Part shown: one piece after another, positions 1-8,268 of the stretch
Numbering within the stretch: the stretch's first letter is position 1
Layout: the number at the start of each line of letters is the position of its first letter
DNA from: Virgibacillus proomii
GTDB lineage: Bacteria; Bacillota; Bacilli; Bacillales; Amphibacillaceae
Reading direction: 5' to 3'
Assembly (NCBI RefSeq): GCF_018916875.1
Contig: NZ_JAHLNO010000019.1
Location: 124,001 to 188,000 of the forward strand
DNA: 64,000 bases
The notes under the pieces: model-generated
The model's database searches: none
What the model was told of the DNA's origin: nothing
What the model saw: only the letters and a program-made list of their open reading frames with translations
Position numbers and translations under genes: made by a program

Positions 1-244
1 CGAATATGCATCTAAACTGTTAGAGATAGAAAATAAAAATGATGATCCTGCGATATTTTTTAAGCAAACAACAGAAAACTATCATAAGATAGGAGCTTTC
101 GATGGTGATATAAAGAATGGATTTATTAATGGAGGACAAATTGCAGGTCTTATTGAGGACTGTCCTTCGGTATATGATTTACTTGAAACAATGACAGCAG
201 ACGCCAAACAAATATTAAAACAAAGCTTGGAAAAATTAGAGTAG
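1..244 (+). CDS. C-terminal end of a nitronate monooxygenase-like flavin enzyme (partial)
   Basis: Open frame entering from the left edge (codons from base 2) and stopping with TAG at 242-244. About 80 residues are visible. The segment NGGQIAGLIEDCPSVYDLL matches the C-terminal FMN-barrel tail of the nitronate monooxygenase / 2-nitropropane dioxygenase (NPD, FabK-like) family, where a Gly-Gly-Gln/Ser turn is followed by an isoleucine-rich helix. Members oxidise alkyl nitronates using FMN and oxygen, or act as enoyl-ACP reductases. The catalytic region lies outside the window, so the exact reaction cannot be assigned. A terminator-like hairpin follows at 263-294. Confidence 0.6.
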   Translation, partial: EYASKLLEIENKNDDPAIFFKQTTENYHKIGAFDGDIKNGFINGGQIAGLIEDCPSVYDLLETMTADAKQILKQSLEKLE

Positions 245-262
245 CACTGATTTCATGCTATA

Positions 263-294
263 AAAAAGCAGTCTTCTTGCTGAGATTGCTTTTT
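263..294 (+). terminator. Intrinsic terminator after the partial flavin enzyme gene
   Basis: An AAAAAGCA-TCT arm pairs with AGA-TGCTTTTT across a short loop, 19 bases after the stop codon. The A-rich and T-rich arms make it potentially bidirectional. Confidence 0.6.
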
Positions 295-765
295 GGTTAT
301 GTTCTTGAGATTATATTCATTTTGACATGGTTATGAAAGCAGCTTTGTTTAGTTTACGTGCGCAAGCTGTTGCAAAGGTGCTTGTTTGATCCTGTCCATA
401 TCAATAGTTCTATTAGATTCTATGTGTTATATTCATTTTGTTGTTCTTCATTAAGGTCAACTCCTCATCAAAAACAGATAATGAAACTAATTTAATATGA
501 TAAGTACAATGATATCTATTAATACTGGAACCAACGGGTAACCCTAATCAATTTCTAACATTGTTACTAAAGCTACTAGTGTGACATCCGGCTTTTATAA
601 TAGTTTGTATAGCTAGGTTACCTAAAAACACACTTTTTACATGTTTAGTTGTACCTTTAGTAAAGAAATGCCCATGATTCTTCAATTAGACTAGCGATCT
701 ATCTGTCGTTATAGCTTTTTTCATATAAGGTGTATGACAACGGTTCTGCTTAATATTTTGCGAAC
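295..765. other. Intergenic stretch without a recognisable gene
   Basis: No open frame with a ribosome site or family resemblance was found on either strand. The sequence is AT-rich and looks non-coding. Confidence 0.4.
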
Positions 766-953
766 TTTATCCCGCATGTAAGGTGCCGTAAGACTCCCAC
801 TTCAAGACCTGAGTTGATACAACAGGGTCTAAGTGGGAGAAAACGGCACTTAAATGCCCGATTCGTTTAAGGACCTTTAGGTCATACCCTTCTAGGTACT
901 AACATTCAGTAGGAGATGGAAGAAAACTCCTACTGAATGAAGTTTCACTTTAT
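766..953 (+). repeat. Dispersed repeat family A, copy 1
   Basis: About 185 bases beginning TATCCCGCATGTAAGGTGCC and ending GAAGTTTCACTTTAT. It folds into three nested or consecutive hairpins: AAGGTGCCGT / ACGGCA.TT with inner CCCACTT / AAGTGGG; AAGG.C / ACCCTT; and ATTCAGTAGGAG / CTCCTACTGAAT. A degenerate second copy follows to about 1040 (CCCGATTCGTT, then a GTAG.GGGA / TCCCTAC hairpin). Same family as copies at 8395, 13452, 38305, 48711 and 58096. Confidence 0.85.
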
Positions 954-1138
954 GAGAGAAACGTCATCAAACTCCCGATTCGTTCTGTAACATTAGTAGA
1001 AGATAGGGGAAAATCCCTACTAAAATAATTCGAGTTTTTTAAGGTGTTTTTCCTATTTGAAGAAAATTAAAAAGATATAAGCTAGTTTTTTCCAATAAAC
1101 ATATGAAAAATCGAACTATTTTCCCAATAGGGTATTAT

Positions 1139-1167
1139 TTGAATTTATGTTACAATATAACTATACA
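1139..1167 (+). promoter_or_regulatory. SigA-type promoter of the RRNPP regulator
   Basis: TTGAAT (1139-1144), 17-base spacer, TATACA (1162-1167). Transcription would begin near 1174, downstream of the ATG at 1147, so that ATG cannot be the start used from this promoter. This supports a start at 1189 or 1204. Confidence 0.5.
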
Positions 1168-1203
1168 TATAAAAGTACTAATTCTAGAATGGCAGGTGGG
1201 AGA

Positions 1204-2481
1204 TTGATAGAAATTGGTTCTTTTATTAAATTAGAGAGAACGAAGCGTAATATGACACAAGGGGAATTATCAGAGGGCATTGTTTCATTATCCTATCTAT
1301 CAAAAATAGAAAACAAAAAGACAAAGGCAAGCCCGGAAATTATTCAATTACTTTGTGATCGATTAGGAATCGAGGTTATGGACGAAACAGATTTACAGAT
1401 TGAGGGGAAGTGCAAAGAATGGTATGATATGCTATTTGACAGATATGATAAGCATATTATCACAGCGAAGTATGAAGAATTACAACAGCTAATGAATCGA
1501 AGCATTAATAATCATACACTTATGTTTGAAATTCATCAAATCCGTTACTTCATCGTTTTACGTGACTTGGGAAAAGCGTTACAGAAAATGAATGAACTCC
1601 ATGATATGGTTGATTCATTTAATTATGAAGAACGTTATTATTGGCATAAATTTAAAGGAGATTACTACTCACATAAAGAAGACTATGATCAAGCGATGCG
1701 GGATTATAAGTTGGCAGAGGAAAAATTTCGGTTAGCCAATATTAACGAAGAGGAAATTGCTGATTTGCATTATGCATTATCGATAGTCCATAGTAAATTA
1801 TGGGAAATCCTAGAAGCTATCGATTACGCGAAGCAGGCAATGAAGGTATTTCAGCAGAACTATAGTTTTATTCGCTGTGCACAATGTCATATTTTATTAG
1901 GAATATCATATCAAAGAATTAAAAAGCCAGATAGAGCGATAAAAAATTTTAATTTGGCAATGAATCTGGGAAAATTAAGCAATAATGAAGATATCATTCA
2001 CCTAGCACATCATAATTTGGGTTATTTTCATTCAATGATGGGAAATTCCGAAGAAGCCATTAAACATTATTTAATAGCTACTGAAAATAAAGATCTAACA
2101 GATAAGACAAAATTAGAAGCGATTACTCGTTTAATTCAAGAACTTTATACGATTGGGGATTATAAAAAAGCAAAAGCGTGTTTGCAACAGGCTAAGGAAA
2201 TATTGGAATTAGCTAAATGCAAATATGATAAATTCTATAACAACTTTTATGACTACATTATTCAAGTATATACGTATTTGCTAAATGGTGATTTAAAAAA
2301 GTTTAGATCGTTATTAGCAGATGACTTTATACCTTATCTAAAACAACAAGAAGATTATCGACATTTAGTATTTTATGCAGAACTGTTAGCTGTTCACCTA
2401 GAGAAAATGGGTAAGTATAAGGAGTCTGTTCAATATTATAAATTAGCAAACAGGAGTTATGACAAATTAATCAAATTGTAG
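1204..2481 (+). CDS. RRNPP-family quorum-sensing regulator (NprR/PlcR-like): HTH plus TPR repeats
   Basis: About 425 residues. The N-terminus has a lambda-repressor-type helix-turn-helix (IGSFIKLERTKRNMTQ, then ELSEGIVSLSYLSKIENKK), and the rest is a run of helical TPR-like repeats with paired Tyr/Ala/Leu positions (for example YAKQAMKVF, ALGISY-like and AIKHYLIA segments). This is the layout of RRNPP receptors, which bind a re-imported peptide through the TPRs and then control DNA binding; the length fits NprR better than PlcR (about 285). The open frame extends up to ATG 1147, but that codon lies inside the promoter. TTG 1204 is preceded by AGGTGG and gives the usual family N-terminus; ATG 1189 is the alternative. 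A peptide gene follows 14 bases downstream, the expected partner. Targets are unknown. Confidence 0.8.
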   Translation: MIEIGSFIKLERTKRNMTQGELSEGIVSLSYLSKIENKKTKASPEIIQLLCDRLGIEVMDETDLQIEGKCKEWYDMLFDRYDKHIITAKYEELQQLMNRSINNHTLMFEIHQIRYFIVLRDLGKALQKMNELHDMVDSFNYEERYYWHKFKGDYYSHKEDYDQAMRDYKLAEEKFRLANINEEEIADLHYALSIVHSKLWEILEAIDYAKQAMKVFQQNYSFIRCAQCHILLGISYQRIKKPDRAIKNFNLAMNLGKLSNNEDIIHLAHHNLGYFHSMMGNSEEAIKHYLIATENKDLTDKTKLEAITRLIQELYTIGDYKKAKACLQQAKEILELAKCKYDKFYNNFYDYIIQVYTYLLNGDLKKFRSLLADDFIPYLKQQEDYRHLVFYAELLAVHLEKMGKYKESVQYYKLANRSYDKLIKL

Positions 2482-2495
2482 AGGAGGGATATAAT

Positions 2496-2636
2496 ATGAG
2501 AAAATTAGTAGTATCATTGGCATGTGGTGCACTACTTATTGGCGGATTTTTATTTACCAATAAACAATATGAAGATACAGCATCTCTAGAACCTTCTCCT
2601 ACGGCTGTACCAACCATTCCAACCAGCAATTTGTGA
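2496..2636 (+). CDS. Candidate secreted signal-peptide precursor (NprX/PapR-type), 46 aa
   Basis: ATG 2496 has a strong GAGGAGGG ribosome site at 2481-2488 that overlaps the end of the regulator gene, indicating coupled translation. The product starts MRKLVVSLACGALLIGGF, a typical Sec export signal with a basic start and hydrophobic core. A hydrophilic spacer follows, and the C-terminus is a short proline-rich tail ending VPTIPTSNL. Pro-peptides of RRNPP systems (PapR, NprX, Phr) have this size, position and build; they are exported, trimmed to 5-10 residues and re-imported by Opp. By analogy the active peptide would be the last 6-8 residues. The exact mature form cannot be read from sequence. 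An intrinsic terminator closes the pair at 2719. Confidence 0.75.
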   Translation: MRKLVVSLACGALLIGGFLFTNKQYEDTASLEPSPTAVPTIPTSNL

Positions 2637-2718
2637 TAGAAACCTGGAATATTAGAGTTCCCCTACTTTTTTCTATAATTTCGATACTTGAGTATAAGGC
2701 GCTCTTGTAGATCCCAAG

Positions 2719-2758
2719 AAAAAATAAAGCGTGAGTTGAGCTCACGCTTTATTTTTTT
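2719..2758 (+). terminator. Intrinsic terminator of the regulator/peptide pair
   Basis: Perfect 14-base arms AAATAAAGCGTGAG / CTCACGCTTTATTT with a 4-base loop, followed by a T tract. The A run on the other side makes it usable in both directions. Confidence 0.85.
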
Positions 2759-3060
2759 CTGATAGTTGGATATAAATTCACCAGCAAATGTTATTACAAC
2801 AAAAGTGAATTTATTTTTATGCCCTTATTAAATAATTCAAGAACACCTAATAAAAATCCTAATAAAATAAACGAACAGTAAAAAGCTATATTAATCCTTG
2901 TTTTATAGATTTTTATTTCATAAAAAAACAAGTCCGGTTTAGAAACAAAAGTGCAAATACATAGAACATCAGAAGTTTTATTTACAGATATACTTTTTGA
3001 TATATAGTAGGGGGCTTATAATTTGCCCCCCCTACATTAAAATTTATCTACTACACAATT
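2759..3060. other. Intergenic stretch, nothing recognised
   Basis: AT-rich, with no convincing open frame or RNA structure. It separates a plus-strand and a minus-strand gene end (convergent). Confidence 0.4.
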
Positions 3061-3576
3061 CTATATTAAAATTTGTTTAAAATCTTTACCTTTTTCTACA
3101 TATGTATCAATAGATAATTGGATGAGTTCAAGGTCTTTTGCAGATACTTCACGAACTATTTTTCCTGGAGAGCCTACAACAAGCGAACGAGATGGTATTT
3201 TTTTCCCTGGTGGTATAAGGGTGTTTGCACCGATAATGCATTCCTCACCAATCTCGACATTATCTAATATCGTTGATCCCATTCCGATAATCGACCGCTT
3301 CCCTATCTTACAGCCATGAAGGATAACATTATGTCCAACGGTAACTTCATCCTCCACAACTACAGGACAACCTTCAAATAAATGAATGGTAGAATTGTCT
3401 TGAATACTACATTTTTCTCCTATCGTTATTGAATCTTCGTCACCCCTTAACACCGCATTAAACCAAATAGTAGATTCTTTACCAATGGTTATATCTCCGA
3501 TCAAGTATGCTCCTGGCGCAACAAAAACGCTTTCATGAATGGATGGCTTGTGATGGTTGTATGGAATAATCAACAT
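3061..3576 (-). CDS. Gamma-class carbonic anhydrase-like hexapeptide-repeat protein (YtoA/PaaY type)
   Basis: 171 residues, the normal length for this family. The protein is a run of left-handed beta-helix hexapeptides (for example GDITIG, SITIGE, CSIQDN, VTVGHN, CKIGKR, VEIGEE, CIIGAN). Conserved metal-site histidines appear in STIHLF, VGHNVILHGC, and the RGDED and QDN motifs are those of gamma-carbonic anhydrases. Family members hydrate carbon dioxide or have lost that activity, so catalysis is not certain. The ATG has GAGAGGTGAT just upstream. It is transcribed alone on the minus strand and is not obviously part of the peptide-type cluster that begins 300 bases to the right. Confidence 0.8.
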   Translation of the reverse strand: MLIIPYNHHKPSIHESVFVAPGAYLIGDITIGKESTIWFNAVLRGDEDSITIGEKCSIQDNSTIHLFEGCPVVVEDEVTVGHNVILHGCKIGKRSIIGMGSTILDNVEIGEECIIGANTLIPPGKKIPSRSLVVGSPGKIVREVSAKDLELIQLSIDTYVEKGKDFKQILI

Positions 3577-3787
3577 ATCACCTCTCGAAATAGTTTTTAT
3601 TTTAAGTTAATTATAACATTTTATAGTTGATTTGAGGAGCGTGTTATAAATTTGAATTTTACTATAATACGAAATAATTAACAATAATTAGCTTGTTTCA
3701 AGCGATTCTATATCTAATGGAACAAGGCACTTTGCTAAAGGAACAGTTCGTACACGGGTCTTTTTACATGGTTGTTACTACAATACA

Positions 3788-3823
3788 AAGTCACACAGAA
3801 ATGGAATATTATCTGTGTGACTT
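3788..3823 (-). terminator. Hairpin terminator at the end of the minus-strand exporter gene
   Basis: 12-base perfect arms AAGTCACACAGA / TCTGTGTGACTT, loop 12. It lies 70 bases after the MFS stop codon; read on the minus strand it is followed by TTGTATTGT, a weak T tract. The rest of 3577-3892 shows no gene. Confidence 0.5.
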
Positions 3824-3892
3824 ACCTGGTTATAATCATTCCTATTACAATACTCACTAATAAAGAGATAGGTGTTTTAGAAGAAAAAAATA

Positions 3893-5152
3893 TTAATTGA
3901 TTGATTTTCTCAGTCCATATATTTCCGGATGGATATCTTTAACTCTTGGAATACGACGTAAATCAGATATGATAAACCAAACGAATGAAATGGAAAGCAT
4001 GCCAAGACCACCGATAGCGAATACAAGTTGTCCGCCTAAAACCGATCCTAGGGTTCCCCCCATCAAAAACCCAATAGGCATGGCTGTAGAGGACACACTT
4101 GAAATAACAGAAAAAACTCTTGCTAATAGTGAATCTGGAATAATTCGTTGACCGGTTGCTGCTAGAAGTACTTGTGTAGCACCAAGCGGTATAAGGGAGA
4201 TTCCGTATAAAATTACAGCGGGTACATCCCATGGCAGAAATGCGGAACTAATCCAAAATGCGGCACTAAACATATATGTTATAATCATTGTCTTTCCAAG
4301 TGGAAAAGCTCTGGCAAGCGAGCTTAACAATGCTCCAATCAAAAAACCGGCAGAAAATGCTCCCATTAAAAATCCATATATAGCGGATCCTCCTCGAAAA
4401 TCTGCATAGATAGGCATCACGGCCAGGGCGATACCGAAAGAAAAGTTGGCTATAATGGTAGCGATAAAAAACTTGCTAATAATCGATTGAAACACATACT
4501 GAAATCCTTCCCTTAAGTCTTCCCCATACTTTTTAAATACCTCTGTCAGTTTCTGCTTTTCTTTTTTCTCTTTTCCGTTTGCTTTTAAAACAGGCATTGA
4601 CCAAAACAGGAGGAAGGCGACAGTAAAGACAATCGAATCTAATAAATAGATAGTAATAGCACCAACCATGTTTATAAGTATACCAGCAATGCCATTAAAC
4701 GTCATATCAATACCCTGATTAGCGAAAGAGAAAAGGGAGTTTCCTTTAATCAATTCGTCTTTTTTTAATAATTTTGGCAAGGCTACTGTTTGCGCTGGAT
4801 AAGAAAATTGTTGAATACAAGATATAATTGGCATAATAATAAGCACAATCCAAACATGTAAATTTCCCGTATAGTGAGCTATTGGGATGATAAGTACTAA
4901 GATAATTTGGCATACTTGTGTTATCATTAATGTTTTTCGTAATGACCACCGATCAATAAAGGGGCCAGCTAAAAATTGAAAAACATGAGGGATTTTTGTC
5001 AAAAATCCAGCTAAGCCAGTGTAGAATGCAGAATGACTTAACTCATACACTAACCACATTGCTGCAATAGCATACATACTGTCTCCAATATTGGAAGCAA
5101 TTTTTCCTAAAAAAAGCTTTGTAAATTGTTTGTTTTTTAATAGTATCCACAT
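3893..5152 (-). CDS. MFS drug/natural-product exporter (EntS/MFS_3-like)
   Basis: 419 residues with about 12 hydrophobic segments. The N-terminus MWILLKNKQFTKLFLGKIAS and the motif GPFIDRWSLRKTLM after helix 2 (motif A of the major facilitator superfamily) place it with EntS-like and macrolide-type exporters. Such pumps use the proton gradient to expel small molecules. It is the last gene of a minus-strand series with an acyltransferase and an MccB-like E1 enzyme; in microcin C operons the corresponding gene (mccC) is also an MFS pump giving export and self-protection. That role here is inference. No clear ribosome site precedes the ATG, and a repeat of about 220 bases separates it from the acyltransferase gene. 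Confidence 0.8.
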   Translation of the reverse strand: MWILLKNKQFTKLFLGKIASNIGDSMYAIAAMWLVYELSHSAFYTGLAGFLTKIPHVFQFLAGPFIDRWSLRKTLMITQVCQIILVLIIPIAHYTGNLHVWIVLIIMPIISCIQQFSYPAQTVALPKLLKKDELIKGNSLFSFANQGIDMTFNGIAGILINMVGAITIYLLDSIVFTVAFLLFWSMPVLKANGKEKKEKQKLTEVFKKYGEDLREGFQYVFQSIISKFFIATIIANFSFGIALAVMPIYADFRGGSAIYGFLMGAFSAGFLIGALLSSLARAFPLGKTMIITYMFSAAFWISSAFLPWDVPAVILYGISLIPLGATQVLLAATGQRIIPDSLLARVFSVISSVSSTAMPIGFLMGGTLGSVLGGQLVFAIGGLGMLSISFVWFIISDLRRIPRVKDIHPEIYGLRKSIN

Positions 5153-5194
5153 AGAGAAAAACCCGTTTCTTCTATATTGTATTATTTTACCCGA

Positions 5195-5420
5195 TATCTA
5201 ACGTGATCTAAGGCTTCCCAATTCAAGAGTAGAGAATACGAAGAAGTCTAAATGAGATAACGACATTATATATCCAATTCATTCTGGTGACAGGAAAAGT
5301 AAGACTTCTTGAATAACATCGCACGCAGAAAAAGCGTACTTCTTTTTCAAGGACAAGGAAAACTTCGCCAGCGATACTTTGCACGCCGAGAATGCCCAAC
5401 TAAAAGAAGTTTCACTTTAT
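5195..5420 (+). repeat. Dispersed repeat family A, degenerate copy with an inserted tandem-type unit
   Basis: Begins like family A (TCTAAGGCTTCCCAATTCAAG, then AGAAGTCTAA) and ends with the diagnostic AAGTTTCACTTTAT. In the middle is a unit like those of the short tandem arrays (CATCGCACGCAGAAAAAGCG, then TTCAAGGACAAGG). The final bases supply the stop codon of the acyltransferase gene on the opposite strand. Confidence 0.7.
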
Positions 5421-6316
5421 TCGATTAAGTGATCCCAAAGCCATTGTTCCGGATATTTAGCAATCCATTCTTCTCCTTGTGTAAATAATTTCTGCAGGAA
5501 GGTAGACTGAGTTAATGTGTTAGGATCAAGTATATCTCCAATCATAAAACGAACTTTGCTCTCCCTTTCATTCCAAATAGAGCCAATGGGATATACTTTT
5601 GCTGATAGACGTTTAGCCAGTACATAAACACCAATTGGAGCTTTAAATGTTCCTCCTAAAAAACTTATTTCTTCTTCCTCTTGATTAATTCCATATGAAA
5701 ACTCTGGAAAGATAATGCCGGTTGCTCCTCGCATAATAGCTTTTGCGAATTTTAAAGGACTTGTGTGTGAAGGAACAGGAACCATATTTGTAGAGGTGCT
5801 GAATGTTGCTTCAAGGTATGTAGCCATCCATTGTTGAATGATATCTATTTCATCACTATTCACGAGTATAGTGGTTTTATTAAAGTAACGTGTAATTAAT
5901 GGCATGGACATTGTATGCATTCCCATATGAAAAGGAGCTAAAATAATCCGGTTTTTCGAATGGGGTGTTTCAATCATTTTTAACATGCGATCACTCTCTG
6001 GTTCGATTATCTGATCGTATTGTTTATTGTATAATGCCAGTGATAAGTACGTCCAAGCACACTTTCTTTTTTCTGCAAATAAACTATAAGCATGGCTGAT
6101 TTTCTCTGCACGTGGCTTTAGAATTGAAAATTTATTTATGATGTTTACGTATTGCTGTTGATTTTTTTCTAACTCTGCTCTGTTTGAATCTAATTCCGTA
6201 TCAACGATACTGTTAAAAAAACGATTTGCTAATTCTCGTTCATCTTTTGTTTGAAAGGAGATACTTTTCCAAATAGAATGGAAATGTAATAAATTATTAA
6301 AGCTTAAGATTGACAT
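5417..6316 (-). CDS. Lysophospholipid acyltransferase-fold protein (LpxL/HtrB-like)
   Basis: 299 residues, similar to LpxL/HtrB acyltransferases (about 300). The catalytic His-x4-Asp/Glu-type site is represented by APFHMGMHTMSMP, with later family landmarks IIFPEFSYG and the C-terminal PEQWLWDH. Gram-positive members of this fold are uncommon outside biosynthetic loci and transfer acyl chains from CoA or ACP. No clear membrane anchor is visible. It lies between the E1-like enzyme and the exporter on the same strand, suggesting it acylates a cluster product (inference). The stop codon TAA sits inside the end of a family A repeat, so the insertion is flush with the gene's end; the C-terminus nevertheless looks complete. 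A phospholipid role is the alternative. Confidence 0.7.
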   Translation of the reverse strand: MSILSFNNLLHFHSIWKSISFQTKDERELANRFFNSIVDTELDSNRAELEKNQQQYVNIINKFSILKPRAEKISHAYSLFAEKRKCAWTYLSLALYNKQYDQIIEPESDRMLKMIETPHSKNRIILAPFHMGMHTMSMPLITRYFNKTTILVNSDEIDIIQQWMATYLEATFSTSTNMVPVPSHTSPLKFAKAIMRGATGIIFPEFSYGINQEEEEISFLGGTFKAPIGVYVLAKRLSAKVYPIGSIWNERESKVRFMIGDILDPNTLTQSTFLQKLFTQGEEWIAKYPEQWLWDHLIE

Positions 6317-6390
6317 GTATGATCACCTTCTTTTTTATTGTTTAGCAAACGATATTCGTTTCTACATTATAGATCACTTTTTTAAAAAAA

Positions 6391-6548
6391 TAACTTCGTC
6401 TAGTTTAAGCGCTCAAGCTATAGCAAACTTCGCTCTTCATCCTACGTAAGTCAACATCGGCTCAAATCCAAAGGTAGGCCGATTAAAAGCAGGCTTACCA
6501 CTCAGGCGACGGCATACCTCTGTTGCCGGGACATGTTTCCTTTATCCC
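6391..6548 (+). repeat. Dispersed repeat family B, copy 1
   Basis: About 155 bases. Landmarks: CGTCTAGTTTAAGCGCTCAA, GCAAACTTCGCTCTTC, GTCAACATCGGCTC, AGGCCGATTAAAAGC, CGGCATACCTCTGTTG and ATGTTTCCTTTATCCCG. Copies at 16621, 22361, 50764, 54781 and 57700, all in this orientation. The end runs directly into family A-like sequence. Confidence 0.85.
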
Positions 6549-6890
6549 GAGTGTAACCTGTATTTCTCTCATTAAAAAAATCTCTTATCTCTTATTATGT
6601 TATGAACTTTATGAAAGAAACGACTCCTAAATTCCCATTTCGTTTGGACCCTGACAGGAGAAGTAAGACTTCCTGAATAAGCATCGCGATTTTTCAAGGA
6701 CAAGGAAAACTGCGACAGCGATACATCGCGATTTTTTAAAGGACTAGAGAGACTGCTTGAATATGCATCACACACAGAAAAAACGTTTTTCTTTTTCAAG
6801 GAGAAAATCATTTCTTAAATGAAGTTTCACTGTCTCGTCAGAAGTTCTGGCGTTTACACGTCGCTAGTCGAACACTTCTAGGTTTTGTTC
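6549..6890 (+). repeat. Family A-like core with tandem units and tail C
   Basis: Continues from family B: TCCCGAGTGTAACC, CCCATTTCGTTTGGACC, then short units (GACAGGAGAAGTAAGACTT; TTTTTCAAGGACAAGG), the diagnostic AAGTTTCACTGTC, and tail C (CAGAAGTTCTGG, CGTCGCTAGTCG, CACTTCTAGGTTTTG). The B-A-C order is the same at 16621-17000, 22361-22945 and 50764-51590. Open frames here read through repeats and are not genes. Confidence 0.7.
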
Positions 6891-7044
6891 TAAGTAAAGG
6901 AATTTAAAATAACGTAAAATATATTTCATATTATAAAGATTTAAAGAGTTTAAAGCTTTATAGTTTCTTATATTTGTGGCGTTCCATATATTCCTTTGTT
7001 AAAATGGAAGATCTATTTAATCTTGTTGGACATGCTTTTTTTAT

Positions 7045-8133
7045 CTATGATGTAAAACTAGCAAGATTCTTTTGTATATTAGCGCATATCTCACAATTTA
7101 GATTACGTGAACCAGATCGCCATTTGAATTTTCCAGTTTCTAAATCAAAATCACCCATTCCATTTACAAGCAATGGTTTTGTTAATTTTGTAATAACGGC
7201 AACTGTGTCTGAAATAATAAAGCTTACTAATATTTGTATCAATGGGTTAAAGGAACCGGAAATACCACGAATATGTTGATGAACACTATATATATCTTTA
7301 CGGTCAACAAGCTGATCATAACATTTCCAACACCCGGTTACTCCAGGAATCACAGTAGTACCTGTACTAGTAGAATGACCGTGGTAGCCACCACCGACAA
7401 TATGTGGAATGTTGAGTTTTGTCAGATAGGGAGTGATCCAATCAGCTAGTGTATCTACGGAAGGTTCATCAGCACATAATATTACTACCGAGCAAGTTTT
7501 TAGTTTTTCTAAGATGTGTGGAGAGAGTTCCTGTGTAATAGGAGAAGCCAGCCCCTCTATCATCGTTCCGTATCTATTATGTAATATTTCTTTTAAAACG
7601 GTTACTTTTAATTCGCCAACAGAACTTTTAGGATATAACGATTGATGAGTCAGGTTGTGAGTGCTTACATGATCATGATCAATAAGAATAAGTGAAGGTA
7701 CTCCCATTGCCGTCAATTCATGTGCAACTCTGCTTCCAACACCGCCTACTCCAATAATTCCAACTCGACTGGAATTCCATGCTTGTTCACTTTCAAATAA
7801 TTTATCAAGAGAAGATGTTTGCGCAGCAAGGTAACTCCATAAACGGCTATCCCCTGTTAAATTCCAAGGTTGATTGCCAGATAACAAGATTTTATCTTCT
7901 GATAGAGTTTGTAACGTTTCTTCTAATATTTTCTTTGAAATTTCATGTTGTTCTCCCCATAACAGAAGTTCTTCAAAGGTACGAGGTTGTTGTAAGTAGA
8001 TTAAAAAATCAATAAATACACTCATACTTTCGTATATAATACTTTCTGAACGGTTTAACAATTTACAAATAATTTGTCCGTGTTCCGTTTCCTCTACCTG
8101 AACATCTGGTTGCTTTAACCAATATGTAGGCAA
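7045..8133 (-). CDS. MccB-like E1/ThiF adenylyltransferase, candidate peptide-modifying enzyme
   Basis: 362 residues from TTG 8133 (GGGAGGAGA six bases upstream); an in-frame ATG at 8196 would run through a terminator hairpin and is rejected. Residues 1-100 form a winged-helix-like leader-binding region. The Rossmann core has VGIIGVGGVGS (residues 125-134) with LILIDHD following, then NLTHQSLY, PHIVGGGY, and zinc cysteines CWKC (268/271) and CEIC (347/350). Order, spacing and length follow MccB of microcin C7 (about 350 residues), which adenylates the C-terminus of a very short peptide; PaaA of pantocin is another relative. It follows a strong promoter, a 15-codon ORF and a terminator hairpin, as mccB does. 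No YcaO partner is present, so thiazole formation is unlikely. Substrate is unproven. Confidence 0.8.
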   Translation of the reverse strand: MPTYWLKQPDVQVEETEHGQIICKLLNRSESIIYESMSVFIDFLIYLQQPRTFEELLLWGEQHEISKKILEETLQTLSEDKILLSGNQPWNLTGDSRLWSYLAAQTSSLDKLFESEQAWNSSRVGIIGVGGVGSRVAHELTAMGVPSLILIDHDHVSTHNLTHQSLYPKSSVGELKVTVLKEILHNRYGTMIEGLASPITQELSPHILEKLKTCSVVILCADEPSVDTLADWITPYLTKLNIPHIVGGGYHGHSTSTGTTVIPGVTGCWKCYDQLVDRKDIYSVHQHIRGISGSFNPLIQILVSFIISDTVAVITKLTKPLLVNGMGDFDLETGKFKWRSGSRNLNCEICANIQKNLASFTS

Positions 8134-8149
8134 TATAATCTCCTCCCGG

Positions 8150-8187
8150 AAAAAGAAGCCAATCCTATAAAGAATCGGCTTCTTTTT
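8150..8187 (-). terminator. Terminator-like hairpin between the 15-codon ORF and the E1 gene
   Basis: On the minus strand AAAAAGAAGCC-AT pairs with AT-GGCTTCTTTTT, with a 7-base loop and one central mismatch, ending in a T tract. It begins just after the short ORF and ends before the E1 ribosome site. In microcin C operons a hairpin at this position gives abundant short peptide transcripts and limited read-through. Confidence 0.7.
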
Positions 8188-8189
8188 GA

Positions 8190-8237
8190 TTAGCATTTTT
8201 TGTTATCAGATGTAATTCGACTTACACATTTTACCAT
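8190..8237 (-). CDS. 15-codon ORF, candidate precursor peptide
   Basis: ATG at 8237 with AAGGTGGTGG eight bases upstream, directly behind a near-consensus promoter. The product would be MVKCVSRITSDNKKC. Such a strong expression signal for so short a frame, placed before a terminator hairpin and an MccB-like gene, is the layout of mccA (whose product is seven residues) and relatives. Known MccA peptides usually end in Asn or Asp; this one ends in Cys with Asp-Asn four residues before, so it may be a new variant, an Asn-releasing precursor, or merely a leader peptide that controls attenuation. The call is by position and signals, not by sequence similarity. Confidence 0.5.
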   Translation of the reverse strand: MVKCVSRITSDNKKC

Positions 8238-8268
8238 TTCTACCACCACCTTGGTTTATTTATAAAAT

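Noticed and set aside
1147-1203. ATG 1147 as the RRNPP regulator start
   Set aside because: It lies upstream of the -10 box of the best promoter and adds residues not typical of the family.
6572-6811. Open frame of 79 codons on the minus strand
   Set aside because: It reads through repeat families A and the short tandem units, has no ribosome site, and similar frames occur in every repeat copy (22389-22943, 50942-51215).
6980-7044. Two tiny frames (6 and 9 codons) just after the E1 gene as alternative precursor peptides
   Set aside because: No convincing ribosome site or hairpin; position after the enzyme gene is unlike known loci.
8134-8196. Upstream ATG start for the E1 enzyme
   Set aside because: The extra 21 codons consist of the terminator hairpin; TTG 8133 has GGGAGGAGA at correct distance.
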